Shown: positions 1 through 9,237, counted from the stretch's first letter. The stretch is 62,420 nucleotides of DNA from JBCBRD01 sp039819785 (GCA_039819785.1 JBCBRH010000025.1:1-62420); one strand, 5' to 3'. Translations and numbers: made by a program. Notes: generated by a model not told the origin, from the sequence alone.

Positions 1-1213
1 CCCGCAGCTTAACCGTCTGGGATTTGGTCGTGACCTCTATGGTCTGGAGTTCGGTGAGGTTCTCCTGCAATTCGGCTTCGCGGTTGCGGGCTTCGGTGTA
101 GACATTCTTCAGGCCTGCAACGAGGCGTTTGACTTCGTCCTGGAGGTCTTGGCGCGCATCTCTCACTTTGGCCTGGATTTTCAGGATTTCGGGGTGGCGT
201 GGACCGTATTTGGTCTCAAGTTCGGCGCGTTTTCTCGTGGTCTCGGCTAGCTGGACACGCATCAAGCGGATCGTGTTGCTGTCGAGCACATCGGCCAGGG
301 TTCCGGCGTCGCTGCCCTGTTTGGTCACGCGCAGGGCCTGCTCGTATTTCGATCGCGCGCGCGAGGTTTCGTTGCGCGCGATGACCGTTTGTTCCATCAG
401 GCGGGCAAGTTCTTTCTCTGACAGGATCTGCCCTTCTGTCGCAAAGATACCATTCGCCGCTTTGAACTCTTCGACCCGGCGCTCGGCGTTCATGACCGCG
501 GTGCGCATTTCGTCGAGTTTCTTGTCTAGCGTTTCGGTTGCGTAGCCGGTCAGGCGCTTTTTGTCTTCAAGCTGTTTTTCCAGATAGACCTCGGCGACCG
601 TATTGGCAATCTTGGCGGCCTTTTGGGCATCCGTCGCACGAAAGCTCACGGCGATCAGCAGTGTGGTCCTGACCCTTTGAACGCTGAGGCGATTAGCGAA
701 GGCTGCGGCCACATAGTCGCGGCGCGGCTGGTCGTTGTCGATGCCGAGGGCTGATCGATCCGCTTCAGATTTGGCGTTGGCGGCCCATGAGGTCTCCGGC
801 GGGCGTGGGGCCGGTGGAAAAAAGTACGAGATGTCGAACCGCGGCAGCAGAGATGTAAACCCCGTGCCTTGGAACAATTCGGGGTCGTTGCGCAGGTTCA
901 ACCGTTCGATCACTTTCAAAGCAATCGCGCGGGACCGGAGGATTTCGACCTCGCTTTCCATCGTCGCACCGTTGACCTTCAAGTCAGATACGACGTCCTT
1001 GAGGTTTGCGATTGTTCGCTCGCGGGCCTCGACCTGCACCAGTGCAGTTGCCTGATAGAGGTTCGGCAATTGGAATGTAAGGAATCCAACGAAGGCGGTC
1101 GTAAGTGCGGCAAACAGGAAAATGGCATACATCCGCTTCTTCAGTGCGAATATAATTCGCCCGATGGGGATGCCGCCTCCTGCGCCGTCTTCGATGTCTT
1201 CGTCTTGTTTCAT
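1..1213 (-). CDS. Wzz/GumC-type exopolysaccharide chain-length protein, 3' end cut by window
   Basis: The reading frame opens at the ATG at 1211-1213 and runs off the left edge, giving about 404 visible residues. An acidic, Gly-rich N-terminus is followed by a membrane segment at about residues 28-47, a periplasmic Wzz-type region, and long heptad-rich coiled coil from about residue 200 onward. This is the usual plan of polysaccharide co-polymerases of the Wzz/GumC/ExoP group, which set chain length and help export. The second membrane segment and any C-terminal BY-kinase domain lie outside the window, so I cannot say whether a kinase is fused. The gene sits 19 bases downstream of the beta-barrel gene and follows a Wza-like gene, which supports an export operon. 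The family call is firm; the exact subtype is not. Confidence 0.85.
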   Translation of the reverse strand, partial: MKQDEDIEDGAGGGIPIGRIIFALKKRMYAIFLFAALTTAFVGFLTFQLPNLYQATALVQVEARERTIANLKDVVSDLKVNGATMESEVEILRSRAIALKVIERLNLRNDPELFQGTGFTSLLPRFDISYFFPPAPRPPETSWAANAKSEADRSALGIDNDQPRRDYVAAAFANRLSVQRVRTTLLIAVSFRATDAQKAAKIANTVAEVYLEKQLEDKKRLTGYATETLDKKLDEMRTAVMNAERRVEEFKAANGIFATEGQILSEKELARLMEQTVIARNETSRARSKYEQALRVTKQGSDAGTLADVLDSNTIRLMRVQLAETTRKRAELETKYGPRHPEILKIQAKVRDARQDLQDEVKRLVAGLKNVYTEARNREAELQENLTELQTIEVTTKSQTVKLR

Positions 1214-1232
1214 CGCGTTCCGATGCTGCCGG

Positions 1233-2600
1233 TTAGAACTTCAGCTTTGCGCCGACACCGATGCGGTGACGGGTGTAGTCAAAGGCAGCCTGGGTTGAAT
1301 CTCGGAACTCATGATCGTAGTTAATGGTGAAGGACCAGTTTTTATTTAGGAAATATTCGAGATTTATATTTCCCGTGTACGTCCAATCATCCCTATTATC
1401 GTTGATGAAGTCGGAATTCGATATTCCGCCACCAACGCTCAGAACCAAATCGTTGGCAATGTCATAATCAATTCTTGCGGTCAGTCCCGTTTCGACACGC
1501 CCGCCGGTATCAGCGGTATCGAGCGTTTCGACTTTTCGAGAAAGTACACCGGTGATTGTCATGCGCTCTGTTGGAAGCCATTCCACATGACCTTCAAGTA
1601 AACTTGTACCGAAGTTTTCCAGCTCGGGATGATCATAATTGCGGATTCCGTAGCCAGCTAACAACTGCCAACGTAAAAGAGGGCTTGTTTCAAAGCTGAC
1701 GCCCGCCAACGCCTCGTAGCCGTCGGAGCCTATAAACGGATTGGCATTGTCGATTGAATCCTGCCGGACATATCTGATTTTCCCAACGGCTTCAAATCCA
1801 GGTGAAAAGCGATAACCTGCCTTGAGCTGAGTAGAATATTGTGTTGACTCACGCAGGTCCTGATCCAGGTTCGAACCATCGAGGGCGTCGACGTCATAGT
1901 AGTTGCGATGGACGAATTTTCCCGAAATCGTACCGTACAGTTTTCCGACATCGCGGGTGAAGCCGATGGTTGCTTCATTCGACCAGACGGGCACGGGTTC
2001 TGCAGCTGCGATGGGGACGGTTTGTGAGCCGCGTTCCTCATAGCCAAGATCGCTGGTCAGGCTGACGGCCAGTGTGTGGGCATGATCGAAGTGAAGCGCC
2101 CCTTTCATGGCAGCGGCGCCTGCGACATAGTTTTGGTCGGGGTTGTCGAGAAACTCCACGAACCGGCCACCGAACCCGAAGTTCAGTTGGTGACGTGAAA
2201 AGTTTGAGTTGATCTCCAGGCCTGCGTCCAACTCCGTCCGCAGATCTGAGACCGTGTCTTCAGGGGCTGCGAAAATATTGTCGTCGTACAGTGTGGTGAC
2301 GCCAGCTGATGGAAAGAAGTTGAAACGGCCTGCGCGAATGCCTTCTGGTTTCACGTAGCTGCGGTCCCGTTCTAGAACCGTTTCAGCGCCATAGCGGCGG
2401 TTGGCATCGTACGTTCTCAAGCGCTCTCGGGACGCCACGGTGCTTGTTATGAGATCTGCATCATCAGTCAGATCGAGGGCAGCCGCGGGGGTTTGTGAGG
2501 CCAAAACAGTAACAAGGACAGCCAAGTAGCGGGCAGGTTGGTTGCGCTGCAGATTGCAAAGTCTGCTTGTCTGTGGGGCGCATGTGGCGGGCCCGGACAT
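1233..2600 (-). CDS. Outer-membrane beta-barrel protein of an exopolysaccharide export operon
   Basis: The 455-residue product has an N-terminal signal-like segment (about residues 24-42, ending near Ala-Ala-Ala-Leu-Asp). After that comes a long series of alternating hydrophobic/polar strands with many aromatic residues, ending in a C-terminal Lys-Phe. The terminal Phe and strand pattern are typical of outer-membrane barrels. The region from about residue 70 resembles the putative beta-barrel porin 2 family found beside Wza and Wzz genes. Its ATG overlaps the stop of the Wza-like gene by one base, so the two are translationally coupled. The likely role is a channel or scaffold for polysaccharide passage through the outer membrane. 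That role comes from family and neighbours, not from a specific motif. Confidence 0.75.
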   Translation of the reverse strand: MSGPATCAPQTSRLCNLQRNQPARYLAVLVTVLASQTPAAALDLTDDADLITSTVASRERLRTYDANRRYGAETVLERDRSYVKPEGIRAGRFNFFPSAGVTTLYDDNIFAAPEDTVSDLRTELDAGLEINSNFSRHQLNFGFGGRFVEFLDNPDQNYVAGAAAMKGALHFDHAHTLAVSLTSDLGYEERGSQTVPIAAAEPVPVWSNEATIGFTRDVGKLYGTISGKFVHRNYYDVDALDGSNLDQDLRESTQYSTQLKAGYRFSPGFEAVGKIRYVRQDSIDNANPFIGSDGYEALAGVSFETSPLLRWQLLAGYGIRNYDHPELENFGTSLLEGHVEWLPTERMTITGVLSRKVETLDTADTGGRVETGLTARIDYDIANDLVLSVGGGISNSDFINDNRDDWTYTGNINLEYFLNKNWSFTINYDHEFRDSTQAAFDYTRHRIGVGAKLKF

Positions 2601-3184
2601 TAGAAGAACCGTTCGGGCACGCGGATATTGTCACCTGGCAAAACGGGAATGTTGGATGCCAGGGGGAGGCGAACAGCTGGCTGACTGTCTCGCGCGATCA
2701 AGACATAGCTTTGGTCCGCGCGGTAGCTATACCCGCCGGCAATGGCGATTGCGTCGCGAATGCGCAAGCCGTTCTTGAATGTAAATTGACCGCCGGAACG
2801 GACTTCGCCGTGAACGAAGATCGGACGGTAGTTCAAAACCTCAATGCTAAGGCGTGGGCTTTTGAGATAACCGTTGGAGAATTTCCGCTTTGCGTCATTT
2901 GTGAATTCGGCAATGGTCTTGCCTTCAGCGAGGACGTTACCAATCAGGGGCATGGCGATACGGCCGACGGAATCGATTTCGAAATCACCTGATAAGTCGG
3001 GTTCACCGAATACCGTTATTTTGAGTTTGTCGCCGATCCCTAAGCGGTACTGACGTCCAAGTGAGCCTGTGCGTTCTTCGGCGAAGCCTGGGGCGGAAAG
3101 TGGAGCCGAAGATGTTGCGCAGCCGGGAATGATGGTGGAGGCGGCTAGAATTGCGGCCATGGTCATCCGGGACACGCGCCACAT
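2600..3184 (-). CDS. Wza-type polysaccharide export lipoprotein
   Basis: The product is a periplasmic, outer-membrane-anchored exporter subunit. With the start at 3182-3184 it has 194 residues. A signal peptide ends in a lipobox with Cys at about residue 22 (Ile-Ile-Pro-Gly-Cys). A poly-export domain follows (Tyr-Arg-Leu-Gly-Ile-Gly-Asp-Lys-Leu), then an SLBB-like part (Val-His-Gly-Glu-Val, Asp-Ala-Ile-Ala-Ile-Ala-Gly-Gly). The frame stays open upstream to an ATG at 3301, but that would put 39 charged residues before the signal peptide, so I prefer the internal start; 3166 is a further alternative. It is the first gene of the operon with the barrel and Wzz genes. It is shorter than E. coli Wza, as in many alphaproteobacterial homologues with a single SLBB repeat. 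Confidence 0.85.
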   Translation of the reverse strand: MWRVSRMTMAAILAASTIIPGCATSSAPLSAPGFAEERTGSLGRQYRLGIGDKLKITVFGEPDLSGDFEIDSVGRIAMPLIGNVLAEGKTIAEFTNDAKRKFSNGYLKSPRLSIEVLNYRPIFVHGEVRSGGQFTFKNGLRIRDAIAIAGGYSYRADQSYVLIARDSQPAVRLPLASNIPVLPGDNIRVPERFF

Positions 3185-3470
3185 TGAGGCACTGGACCTG
3201 GAAGAACCGGCGTGCGCCTGTCTTATTGTTGTTTTGGCAGCCATGAATTTGAACGCCTGACACTTACTCATACCCTGACGCGCCGTTCTTATTTGCGGCA
3301 CGATTGCAACCTGGAGTATTACCGATTGAGGTTAGGGCGCAGTTAAATCGATATTTCAAATTCAACGCTTCATTCATTCTTAATTATTGGAGGATGTTAG
3401 CTTCATCTTCAGTGTTTTTGCGCAATATCTTTAGGAAGTCTCGTGTTTTGCGTCTAAGTGAGTTTTGAAA

Positions 3471-4157
3471 ATGCAAGTTTCCACGGTTGGTGTTCCATAT
3501 GATACGTCTGTCGCGTACTCAGAAAAGGACCGTGCTTATTTCTCCGGTGCGCGAACGGATTTTGTGGCCTGTCTGCCGGAAGATGGAAGTGCGCGGGTTC
3601 TTGAAATCGGTTGTGGGACAGGGGCAACGGGCCAGTTGGCGCTGAATTGCGGCCGGGCCTCACACTATGTCGGGGTCGAGTTATTTCCATCGGCGGCGGC
3701 TGATGCGGAAGCCGTATTGAGTGACGTGGTCGTTGGCGATGTTGAAACCCTGGAGTTTGACTGGAAACCAGCGGCGTTCGATGCGCTGTTAATGTCTGAA
3801 GTTGTTGAACATTTGCGGGAACCTGCGGCGGTATTGGAAAAGCTGAACCGGTTCTTGCGGCCCGGCGCGCTGGTGTTTGCCAGTTCACCCAATATTGCCC
3901 ATTGGCGCGTCATTCGAAAGCTGGTGCGCGGAGAATTCCCGCAGGAAGACCGGGGCGTATTTGACCGGACCCATCTGCGTTGGTTTACGCCGGAAAGCTA
4001 TTGCGCGTTGTTTGAGCGGGCGGGCTTTGTCGTTCAGTGGGCTGGGCCGGTGACGCCGCCGTCGCAGCGCACCCGGATGATTTCAAAGCTGACCGGTGGT
4101 GCGTTTGATCATCTGTTCATGACGCAGATCTGCATCATTGCACGCAAGCGCGGCTGA
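3471..4157 (+). CDS. SAM-dependent class I methyltransferase
   Basis: The 228-residue protein has a Rossmann methyltransferase core. Motif I is Val-Leu-Glu-Ile-Gly-Cys-Gly-Thr-Gly at about residues 43-51. An acidic residue ends the next strand (Val-Gly-Val-Glu), and the post-I region reads Leu-Met-Ser-Glu-Val-Val-Glu-His-Leu. The C-terminal half (Phe-Asp-Arg-Thr-His-Leu-Arg-Trp-Phe-Thr) is typical of Methyltransf_23-type enzymes often found in polysaccharide and glycan clusters. A TTG lies two codons upstream, but the ATG is the simpler start. The gene is divergent from the exopolysaccharide export operon across about 290 bases, so modification of a sugar or lipid intermediate is plausible. 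The substrate cannot be read from the sequence. Confidence 0.75.
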   Translation: MQVSTVGVPYDTSVAYSEKDRAYFSGARTDFVACLPEDGSARVLEIGCGTGATGQLALNCGRASHYVGVELFPSAAADAEAVLSDVVVGDVETLEFDWKPAAFDALLMSEVVEHLREPAAVLEKLNRFLRPGALVFASSPNIAHWRVIRKLVRGEFPQEDRGVFDRTHLRWFTPESYCALFERAGFVVQWAGPVTPPSQRTRMISKLTGGAFDHLFMTQICIIARKRG

Positions 4158-4236
4158 GGGCTGCGCTGAAATTGGCCTACGGGCGCGTCGACAAGTCACC
4201 TGTTGGCGGTTTCCTTCTGCCGCCTGGAGAGGGCTG

Positions 4237-4608
4237 CTAACCCCTCTGAAATACCTTGGAAACCCCCGTTACGATGTCGTATTTGCATACGAATGTGCTG
4301 TGGCGGTCTGCTGGTTCAACAACGAGGTAGGGTTGCTTGTAATCGGCTTTCCATTCTGGGTTGTCGATGTCCCACAGCCCAACGGTTGGATCGTTCCGAC
4401 CGATTTGGATCGTGACCTCGCGAGGCTTTGACCACATGCCGGGTACCTTGGCGGCGATTGGGTTTGATTTATTGCTTTCGCAGGCGGCCAAGGCTTTGGT
4501 GCGGTAGACGTCGATCAACGCTTCCGATGTTCCGGTGCGATAGAACGCATCCTCGGTGTAAAACTTGAGGGCGACGAGGGCCGCCAGCCCATACACAATC
4601 CATCTCAT
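4237..4608 (-). CDS. Small single-pass membrane protein, unknown function
   Basis: I do not recognise this 123-residue protein. It begins with Met-Arg-Trp-Ile-Val-Tyr and one hydrophobic helix (about residues 3-15). The remaining roughly 100 residues are soluble and contain two Cys residues and a Trp-rich middle part. I chose the ATG at 4606-4608 because a GGGAAG ribosome-binding motif lies just upstream and the helix then sits at the N-terminus. The open frame extends to 4809, but that adds basic, low-complexity sequence. It converges on the methyltransferase gene, with about 80 bases between the two stops. The topology suggests a membrane-anchored periplasmic domain. Confidence 0.5.
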   Translation of the reverse strand: MRWIVYGLAALVALKFYTEDAFYRTGTSEALIDVYRTKALAACESNKSNPIAAKVPGMWSKPREVTIQIGRNDPTVGLWDIDNPEWKADYKQPYLVVEPADRHSTFVCKYDIVTGVSKVFQRG

Positions 4609-4933
4609 CGAAGACTTCCCAAGCCAGCCGAGACACCCGTTGCGATCCGCCCCGAGCCGGTCGCCGATCTGCGGTCGAGGATTGGATGATGAATTGGCAA
4701 CCAGTTTGCGAAGCGATTGACCGCGGCATCTCCAAACCCGCGATGACATGCTCCCGCGCGAGACCCAAGCTTGATGTGAGATGGTTAACCAATCGTTTCG
4801 ATGAGCCAAGAGCGGCTATTTCAGGCAATCAGGTGTTGTCACCGCACCCTCCATGCGGCACAAGCGGGTGTTGCTACGAAAGACGCATATGGCGCCCGTT
4901 TCAAGGGCCGCCTCAGGGAAGGAAATCCAGACT
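4609..4933. other. Divergent intergenic region
   Basis: This stretch separates the divergent small membrane protein and hydroxyacid dehydrogenase genes and must carry both promoters. I see no convincing -35/-10 pair, operator or RNA element. Several short frames cross it but none has both a ribosome-binding site and protein-like composition. Confidence 0.4.
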
Positions 4934-5893
4934 ATGTCCAAGCGCATTCTTATTACGCGCCGTTTGCCTCAGGCTGCCGAAGATCGGGCTAATCGTGATT
5001 ACGACGTGACCCAGAATGTTGAAGACGTGCAAATGACGACTGACGAAATCGTCAAGGCAGCTGCCGACGTTGATGCGTTGCTGATCACGATCACCGACAA
5101 AATGCGTGAAGATGTCATCATGGCGCTGCCCGAACACATCAAGGCAATTTCGACATTCTCGATTGGCTTTGATCACATCGACCTTGATGCGGCCAAGGCG
5201 CGTGGCATCCAGGTTGGGAATGCGCCGCACGGTGTGACGGTCGCAACCGCAGAGATCGCCATGCTTCTGATCCTTGGGTCTGCTCGGCGGGCTGCCGAAG
5301 GCGAAAATATGATCCGTACGAAATCCTGGCCCGGTTGGGCGCCGCTGCAACTTGTCGGACGCCGTCTCGATAACAAGCGGCTTGGCATTTATGGCTTTGG
5401 GAAAATCGGTCAGGCGCTGGCGCAACGTGCGCGCGGCTTTGACATGGAAATCCATTATCACGACATCGTTCGCCAACCCGAAGACAAAGAAAAGGGCGCG
5501 ATCTTCCACGAGACGCTCGACAGCCTGCTGGCGGTTTCTGACTTCTTCTCGATCAACGCGCCGTCCACGCCTGAGACGCGTTATTTTCTCAACACAGAGA
5601 CAATTGAGAAGTTGCCGCAAGGTGCGATTGTTGTGAATTCGGCCCGTGGGGATCTCGTAAACGATGATGATCTGATTGCAGCGCTCAAGTCCGGACGGCT
5701 GGCTTATGCGGGGCTTGATGTGTTCGCAGGTGAGCCGGATATCAATCCTGGATACTACGACCTAGAAAATACGTTTTTGCTGCCACATCTCGGTTCAGCC
5801 GCGATCGAAGCGCGAAATCAGATGGGGTTCGAAGCCCTCGAAAATCTGGATGCAGCCTTCAGCGGAAACGACATGCCCTACAAGCTGGCGTAG
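4934..5893 (+). CDS. D-isomer 2-hydroxyacid dehydrogenase (glyoxylate/hydroxypyruvate reductase type)
   Basis: This cytoplasmic NAD(P)H-dependent enzyme has 319 residues. The nucleotide-binding motif Gly-Phe-Gly-Lys-Ile-Gly lies at about 154-159. Catalytic residues appear as Arg238 (Asn-Ser-Ala-Arg-Gly-Asp), Glu267 (Gly-Glu-Pro) and His285 (Leu-Pro-His-Leu-Gly-Ser), the standard triad of the family. The first residues (Met-Ser-Lys-Arg-Ile-Leu-Ile-Thr) and an upstream AAGGAAA favour this start over the ATG at 4853. The expected reaction is reduction of glyoxylate to glycolate or of hydroxypyruvate to D-glycerate. Serine-glyoxylate aminotransferase, which makes hydroxypyruvate, is encoded at 11594, so the serine-glyoxylate role is attractive. 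The exact substrate is an inference. Confidence 0.85.
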   Translation: MSKRILITRRLPQAAEDRANRDYDVTQNVEDVQMTTDEIVKAAADVDALLITITDKMREDVIMALPEHIKAISTFSIGFDHIDLDAAKARGIQVGNAPHGVTVATAEIAMLLILGSARRAAEGENMIRTKSWPGWAPLQLVGRRLDNKRLGIYGFGKIGQALAQRARGFDMEIHYHDIVRQPEDKEKGAIFHETLDSLLAVSDFFSINAPSTPETRYFLNTETIEKLPQGAIVVNSARGDLVNDDDLIAALKSGRLAYAGLDVFAGEPDINPGYYDLENTFLLPHLGSAAIEARNQMGFEALENLDAAFSGNDMPYKLA

Positions 5894-6226
5894 TTCGAAG
5901 CTGCGATGCAGTTGCGCTCGATGCCCTTGGCCCGCTCATTGGCCTGGGTCCGCTCATGGGGCGAGAACGCACATGGGGGGCGAGAGCGCACATAGGCCAT
6001 GGCGCCTGGAACTACTGCGCGGGCGAGTTGATCAGCCGTTGGGCTTATGAGAAGTGAAGTCGGGCCAGGATCCTCACGGGTGCTGGCCTTTCTTACTGGC
6101 CTTTATTACATGGCCGCACTGCTATCCCCGGTATTGATTGTAGCGATTCAGCTCAAAAGCGTCCCCGGCGTTTGCAGACGCGTGTGCCCCTGGACTGATT
6201 GCCGGGGCGGCGCTGCCAAATATCGA
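5894..6226. other. Convergent intergenic region with a short tandem repeat
   Basis: I find no convincing gene between the dehydrogenase and the small membrane protein. A 15-base unit beginning GGCGAGA occurs at 5960-5974 and again at 5979-5993 with one mismatch, and a CCGCTCAT motif also occurs twice nearby. No clear terminator with a T-run is visible. Confidence 0.4.
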
Positions 6227-6451
6227 TCAAATGCCGTCGTGTTGCGTGGAGGGATCGATGTCTTTCGTGGCCGGGGCGCTGGCTTTTGACCTGAAGGCGT
6301 CGATCCAAAAGTCGTAACTGGCCATGCCCACACCGAGAATGAGGACCAGCTTGAGATCCCATTCTTGAACCCACAGCGCGATGATGAAACAGAACGCTGC
6401 GAACAGTGTCAGCGAGATGATGGCGAGGATTTTGTCATATGTGGTGTTCAT
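6227..6451 (-). CDS. Small two-helix membrane protein in the TRAP-amidase operon
   Basis: This 74-residue protein has hydrophobic helices at about residues 8-27 and 33-47. A short polar tail follows, containing Ser, Lys and Asp. Its ATG overlaps the end of the amidase gene by four bases, a strong sign of translational coupling and of being real. I do not recognise a family. In this position it could be a small accessory membrane protein of the TRAP/amidase operon, but nothing in the sequence proves that. Confidence 0.55.
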   Translation of the reverse strand: MNTTYDKILAIISLTLFAAFCFIIALWVQEWDLKLVLILGVGMASYDFWIDAFRSKASAPATKDIDPSTQHDGI

Positions 6452-7827
6452 GCGAAGGCCGTTCCTGGTGAGGGTGGTGTTTGATCGGCTGCAAAGTGGT
6501 TGATCAGCCAGCGGGCCGTGCGCAGCAGGCGCCCGTCGTCACGGCGTTGGCCCACCAGTTGGACACCGACCGGCAAGCCGTTAACTTCCAGCAAGGGGAT
6601 GCTCAGGCAGGGCATGCCGAGATAAGTCCACATGCCATTGAAGATCGGTGCCCCGGTGATGCCTTCGGCGCGCTGTGGCGGTATGCCCGGTGATGCTGGC
6701 GTGATGATCGCGGTGACGTCTTCGAACAGCTCTTCGATCGCGTTATAGGCTTTGTCGCGCGAGCGGACGGCTTTCAAATAATCGCGAACTGGTACGTTTG
6801 CCCCCTCATCGAGGCGGGCGTTGAGCCCATCTGAGAGTTGCTCGCGCGCGGTATCCTGCAAGGGGCCGTAGTAGGCTGCGTTTTCAGCCAATTGGACGAC
6901 GCGTTGCCATTCGATGACGTGTTCGAGGCTTTTCAGTTCGATCGTCGTGCAGGCTTCACCGAGTTCAGCGGCGATTTCCTCGTATGCGGCCTTGCTGTCT
7001 GGATCGATCAGATCCCAGGCTGGTGTTTTCACGAATGCAAACAGCGGGGGTGCTGGAGGTTTCGTTTGTGCCAGATCAAACAGACGGGTCTGGCTGCGGG
7101 GATAGCTGGTGTCATCGGCGGGATCGCGCCAGCTCATCGCGTCGGTTATCAGCGCGATATCATCCAATGACCGAGCCAGCAGGCCGACCGTATCGAGTGT
7201 GTGCGACTGCATCAGAACGCCGGTGCGTGGCACGAGCCCGAAGGTCGGCTTGAAGCCGTAGATGCCGGTATAGGACGCTGGCCGCAGGATAGAGCCTGCC
7301 GTTTGCGTGCCGAGGGCGGCTGGGACCATGAAGTCTGCCACGGCTGCGGCAGAACCTGCCGATGAGCCGCCGGGTGTGTGGTCGGGTGCGCCCGGGTTTT
7401 TGGTCTCAGCCGGGGTGAGAAGGGCCAATTCCGTCGTCACGGTCTTGCCGATGATGATGGCACCGGCGGAGCGCAATGCGGTGACGCAAAGGGCGTCCGA
7501 GCGAGGTTGGTTGCCTTGGTAGAGCGGACAGCCGCTCTCGGTTGGATAATCTTGTGTATCGATGATGTCCTTGATGCCGATAGGAACACCGTGGAGTGGT
7601 CCGAGACCCTGTCCGGTTGCGCGCCAGGCATCTGCGCGGCTTGCATCGGCTAGGGCCTTTTCACTATCCAGGTGGGCCCAGGCTTTGATGTCAGGGTCAC
7701 GGTCGGCAATGCGTTTCAGACAGGCCGTGACCAGGGCTTCCGACGTCACTGTGCCTTGGGCGATGAGGCTGGCTACCTCGGTCGCCGTCAGGTTGATCAG
7801 TTGTGTGTCCTGGTCGGGATTGCCCAT
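6448..7827 (-). CDS. Amidase-signature family amidohydrolase
   Basis: The 459-residue enzyme belongs to the amidase-signature family. The catalytic Lys is at about residue 86 (Gly-Ile-Lys-Asp-Ile-Ile-Asp-Thr). The Gly-Gly-Ser-Ser-Ala-Gly-Ser segment at 153-159 supplies the cis-Ser, and the nucleophile is expected at Ser179 (Thr-Ala-Gly-Ser-Ile-Leu-Arg-Pro). It hydrolyses a carboxamide to acid plus ammonia in the cytoplasm. It lacks gatB/gatC neighbours and the full GatA pattern, so it is more likely catabolic than part of tRNA amidotransferase. It follows dctM by about 55 bases in the TRAP operon and overlaps the next gene, which suggests that the imported compound, or a product of it, is an amide. 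Confidence 0.85.
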   Translation of the reverse strand: MGNPDQDTQLINLTATEVASLIAQGTVTSEALVTACLKRIADRDPDIKAWAHLDSEKALADASRADAWRATGQGLGPLHGVPIGIKDIIDTQDYPTESGCPLYQGNQPRSDALCVTALRSAGAIIIGKTVTTELALLTPAETKNPGAPDHTPGGSSAGSAAAVADFMVPAALGTQTAGSILRPASYTGIYGFKPTFGLVPRTGVLMQSHTLDTVGLLARSLDDIALITDAMSWRDPADDTSYPRSQTRLFDLAQTKPPAPPLFAFVKTPAWDLIDPDSKAAYEEIAAELGEACTTIELKSLEHVIEWQRVVQLAENAAYYGPLQDTAREQLSDGLNARLDEGANVPVRDYLKAVRSRDKAYNAIEELFEDVTAIITPASPGIPPQRAEGITGAPIFNGMWTYLGMPCLSIPLLEVNGLPVGVQLVGQRRDDGRLLRTARWLINHFAADQTPPSPGTAFA

Positions 7828-7881
7828 GGTCTTTGTGTTCGTGCTCCGTTGTTCCAGTGTTTGGTTGTGCCGCGTTTTTCG

Positions 7882-9237
7882 TTACCGGCCGTAGAAGTAT
7901 TCCGGCAGGAACAGGGCGATGCCTGGGAAGTTATAAAGCAGAACCATCGACAGCAGGACCATTCCGAGGAACGGCATACAGCCCGAGAAAATGGCCGTCA
8001 GTTTGATCTCGGGCGGAGCTATCCCTTTTAAATAGTACGCGGCCATGGCCATGGGCGGCGTTAAGAACGAGGTCTGCAGGTTGAGCGCGATGAGGATGCC
8101 GAAGAACAATGGGTCTACGTTGAAGTATGGGAGAAGAGGCAGGAAGATTGGCACGAAGATAATGATGATCTCCGACCATTCCAGCGGCCAACCGAGCAGG
8201 AAAATGATCGCCTGTGTGAGGATGAGGAACATGAATGGCGTTAGGTTCAGTGACAGGACGAAGTCCTTCACGAGATGCTCGCCGCCCAGGTAGGAGAAAA
8301 CGGACGAGAACGTCCAGGAGCCGACGAACAGCCAGCAGACCATTGCTGACGTTTTGGCTGTCAGATAGACGCTTTCCTTTAACCGGTCCCAGGTCAAAGA
8401 CCGGTAGGCAGCCGCGAGTGCAATGCCGCCCAGTGAGCCAACCGCTGCGGCCTCGGATGGCGTTGCGAGGCCGAAGAGGATGGCACCGAGAACAGAGAAA
8501 ATCAGAAGGGCGAGCGGGACAAATGAGGTGAAGACCATCCACGCCAGTTTGCCGCCGGAGACGTCGGGAATGTCTTCGTCGCGCGGGGGTGGCGCAATCT
8601 TCGGGTCCCACCAGGCTCGGCCGATGACGTAGACCATGTAAAGGCCCGCCAGCATCAAGCCGGGCAGGAATGCGCCGGCGTACAGTTTAACGACCGACAC
8701 GTTCGTGGTGGCTGAATAGACGATCAACATGATGGATGGCGGGATTAGAATGCCGAGGCAGCCGCCAGCGCAAATCACGCCTGAGGCAAAGCTGGGGTCA
8801 TAGCGCGCTTTGAGCATTTGTGGGAATGCGAGCAGGCCCATGAGTGTGACAACCGCGCCGACGATACCGGTGGCTGTTGCAAACAGCGTGCAGGTGATCA
8901 GCGCTGCGACGGCCATGGAGCCGGGTACGCGGCGCGCTGCGATTTGCAGGGTTGAGAAGAGCCGATCTACGATGTTTGCGCGTTCGACGATATATCCCAT
9001 GAACAAGAACAGCGGGATGGCCGTCAGAACGTCCGAACTCATGACCGAGTAGGTCTGGTTGACGAACAGGTCGAAGATCCGGTTGTCGAAAACGGTCTGC
9101 ATGCGTTCGGCGTCGTAGTAGGCGTAGTACCCGAAGATGACCCCCATCGCCATGAGCGTGAACGCAATCGGGAAACCCAACAGCACGACCATAATGAACA
9201 ACGCCAGCATGAGGATGGCGACCTGTGGGTCCGTCAT
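7882..9237 (-). CDS. dctM: TRAP transporter large permease (DctM family)
   Basis: The 451-residue inner-membrane protein has about a dozen hydrophobic helices. It carries typical DctM sequence, including Pro-Pro-Ser near Gly-Ile-Leu-Ile-Pro-Pro-Ser-Ile-Met-Leu and a C-terminal Leu-Gln-Thr-Ser-Phe-Leu-Thr-Pro-Pro segment. DctM forms the Na+-coupled translocation pathway of tripartite ATP-independent periplasmic transporters. It lies directly after the small permease gene and two genes after the binding protein gene, giving a complete P-Q-M set. The length matches the family. The substrate is set by the binding protein and remains open. Confidence 0.92.
   Translation of the reverse strand: MTDPQVAILMLALFIMVVLLGFPIAFTLMAMGVIFGYYAYYDAERMQTVFDNRIFDLFVNQTYSVMSSDVLTAIPLFLFMGYIVERANIVDRLFSTLQIAARRVPGSMAVAALITCTLFATATGIVGAVVTLMGLLAFPQMLKARYDPSFASGVICAGGCLGILIPPSIMLIVYSATTNVSVVKLYAGAFLPGLMLAGLYMVYVIGRAWWDPKIAPPPRDEDIPDVSGGKLAWMVFTSFVPLALLIFSVLGAILFGLATPSEAAAVGSLGGIALAAAYRSLTWDRLKESVYLTAKTSAMVCWLFVGSWTFSSVFSYLGGEHLVKDFVLSLNLTPFMFLILTQAIIFLLGWPLEWSEIIIIFVPIFLPLLPYFNVDPLFFGILIALNLQTSFLTPPMAMAAYYLKGIAPPEIKLTAIFSGCMPFLGMVLLSMVLLYNFPGIALFLPEYFYGR

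Noticed and set aside
4913..5620. Minus-strand open frame of 235 codons
   Set aside because: It lies antisense within the hydroxyacid dehydrogenase gene, whose motifs are complete on the plus strand.
6047..6289. Possible 80-residue membrane protein on the plus strand
   Set aside because: One hydrophobic stretch is visible, but there is no ribosome-binding site, the end overlaps a coupled minus-strand gene, and the C-terminal part is Cys/Arg-rich noise.
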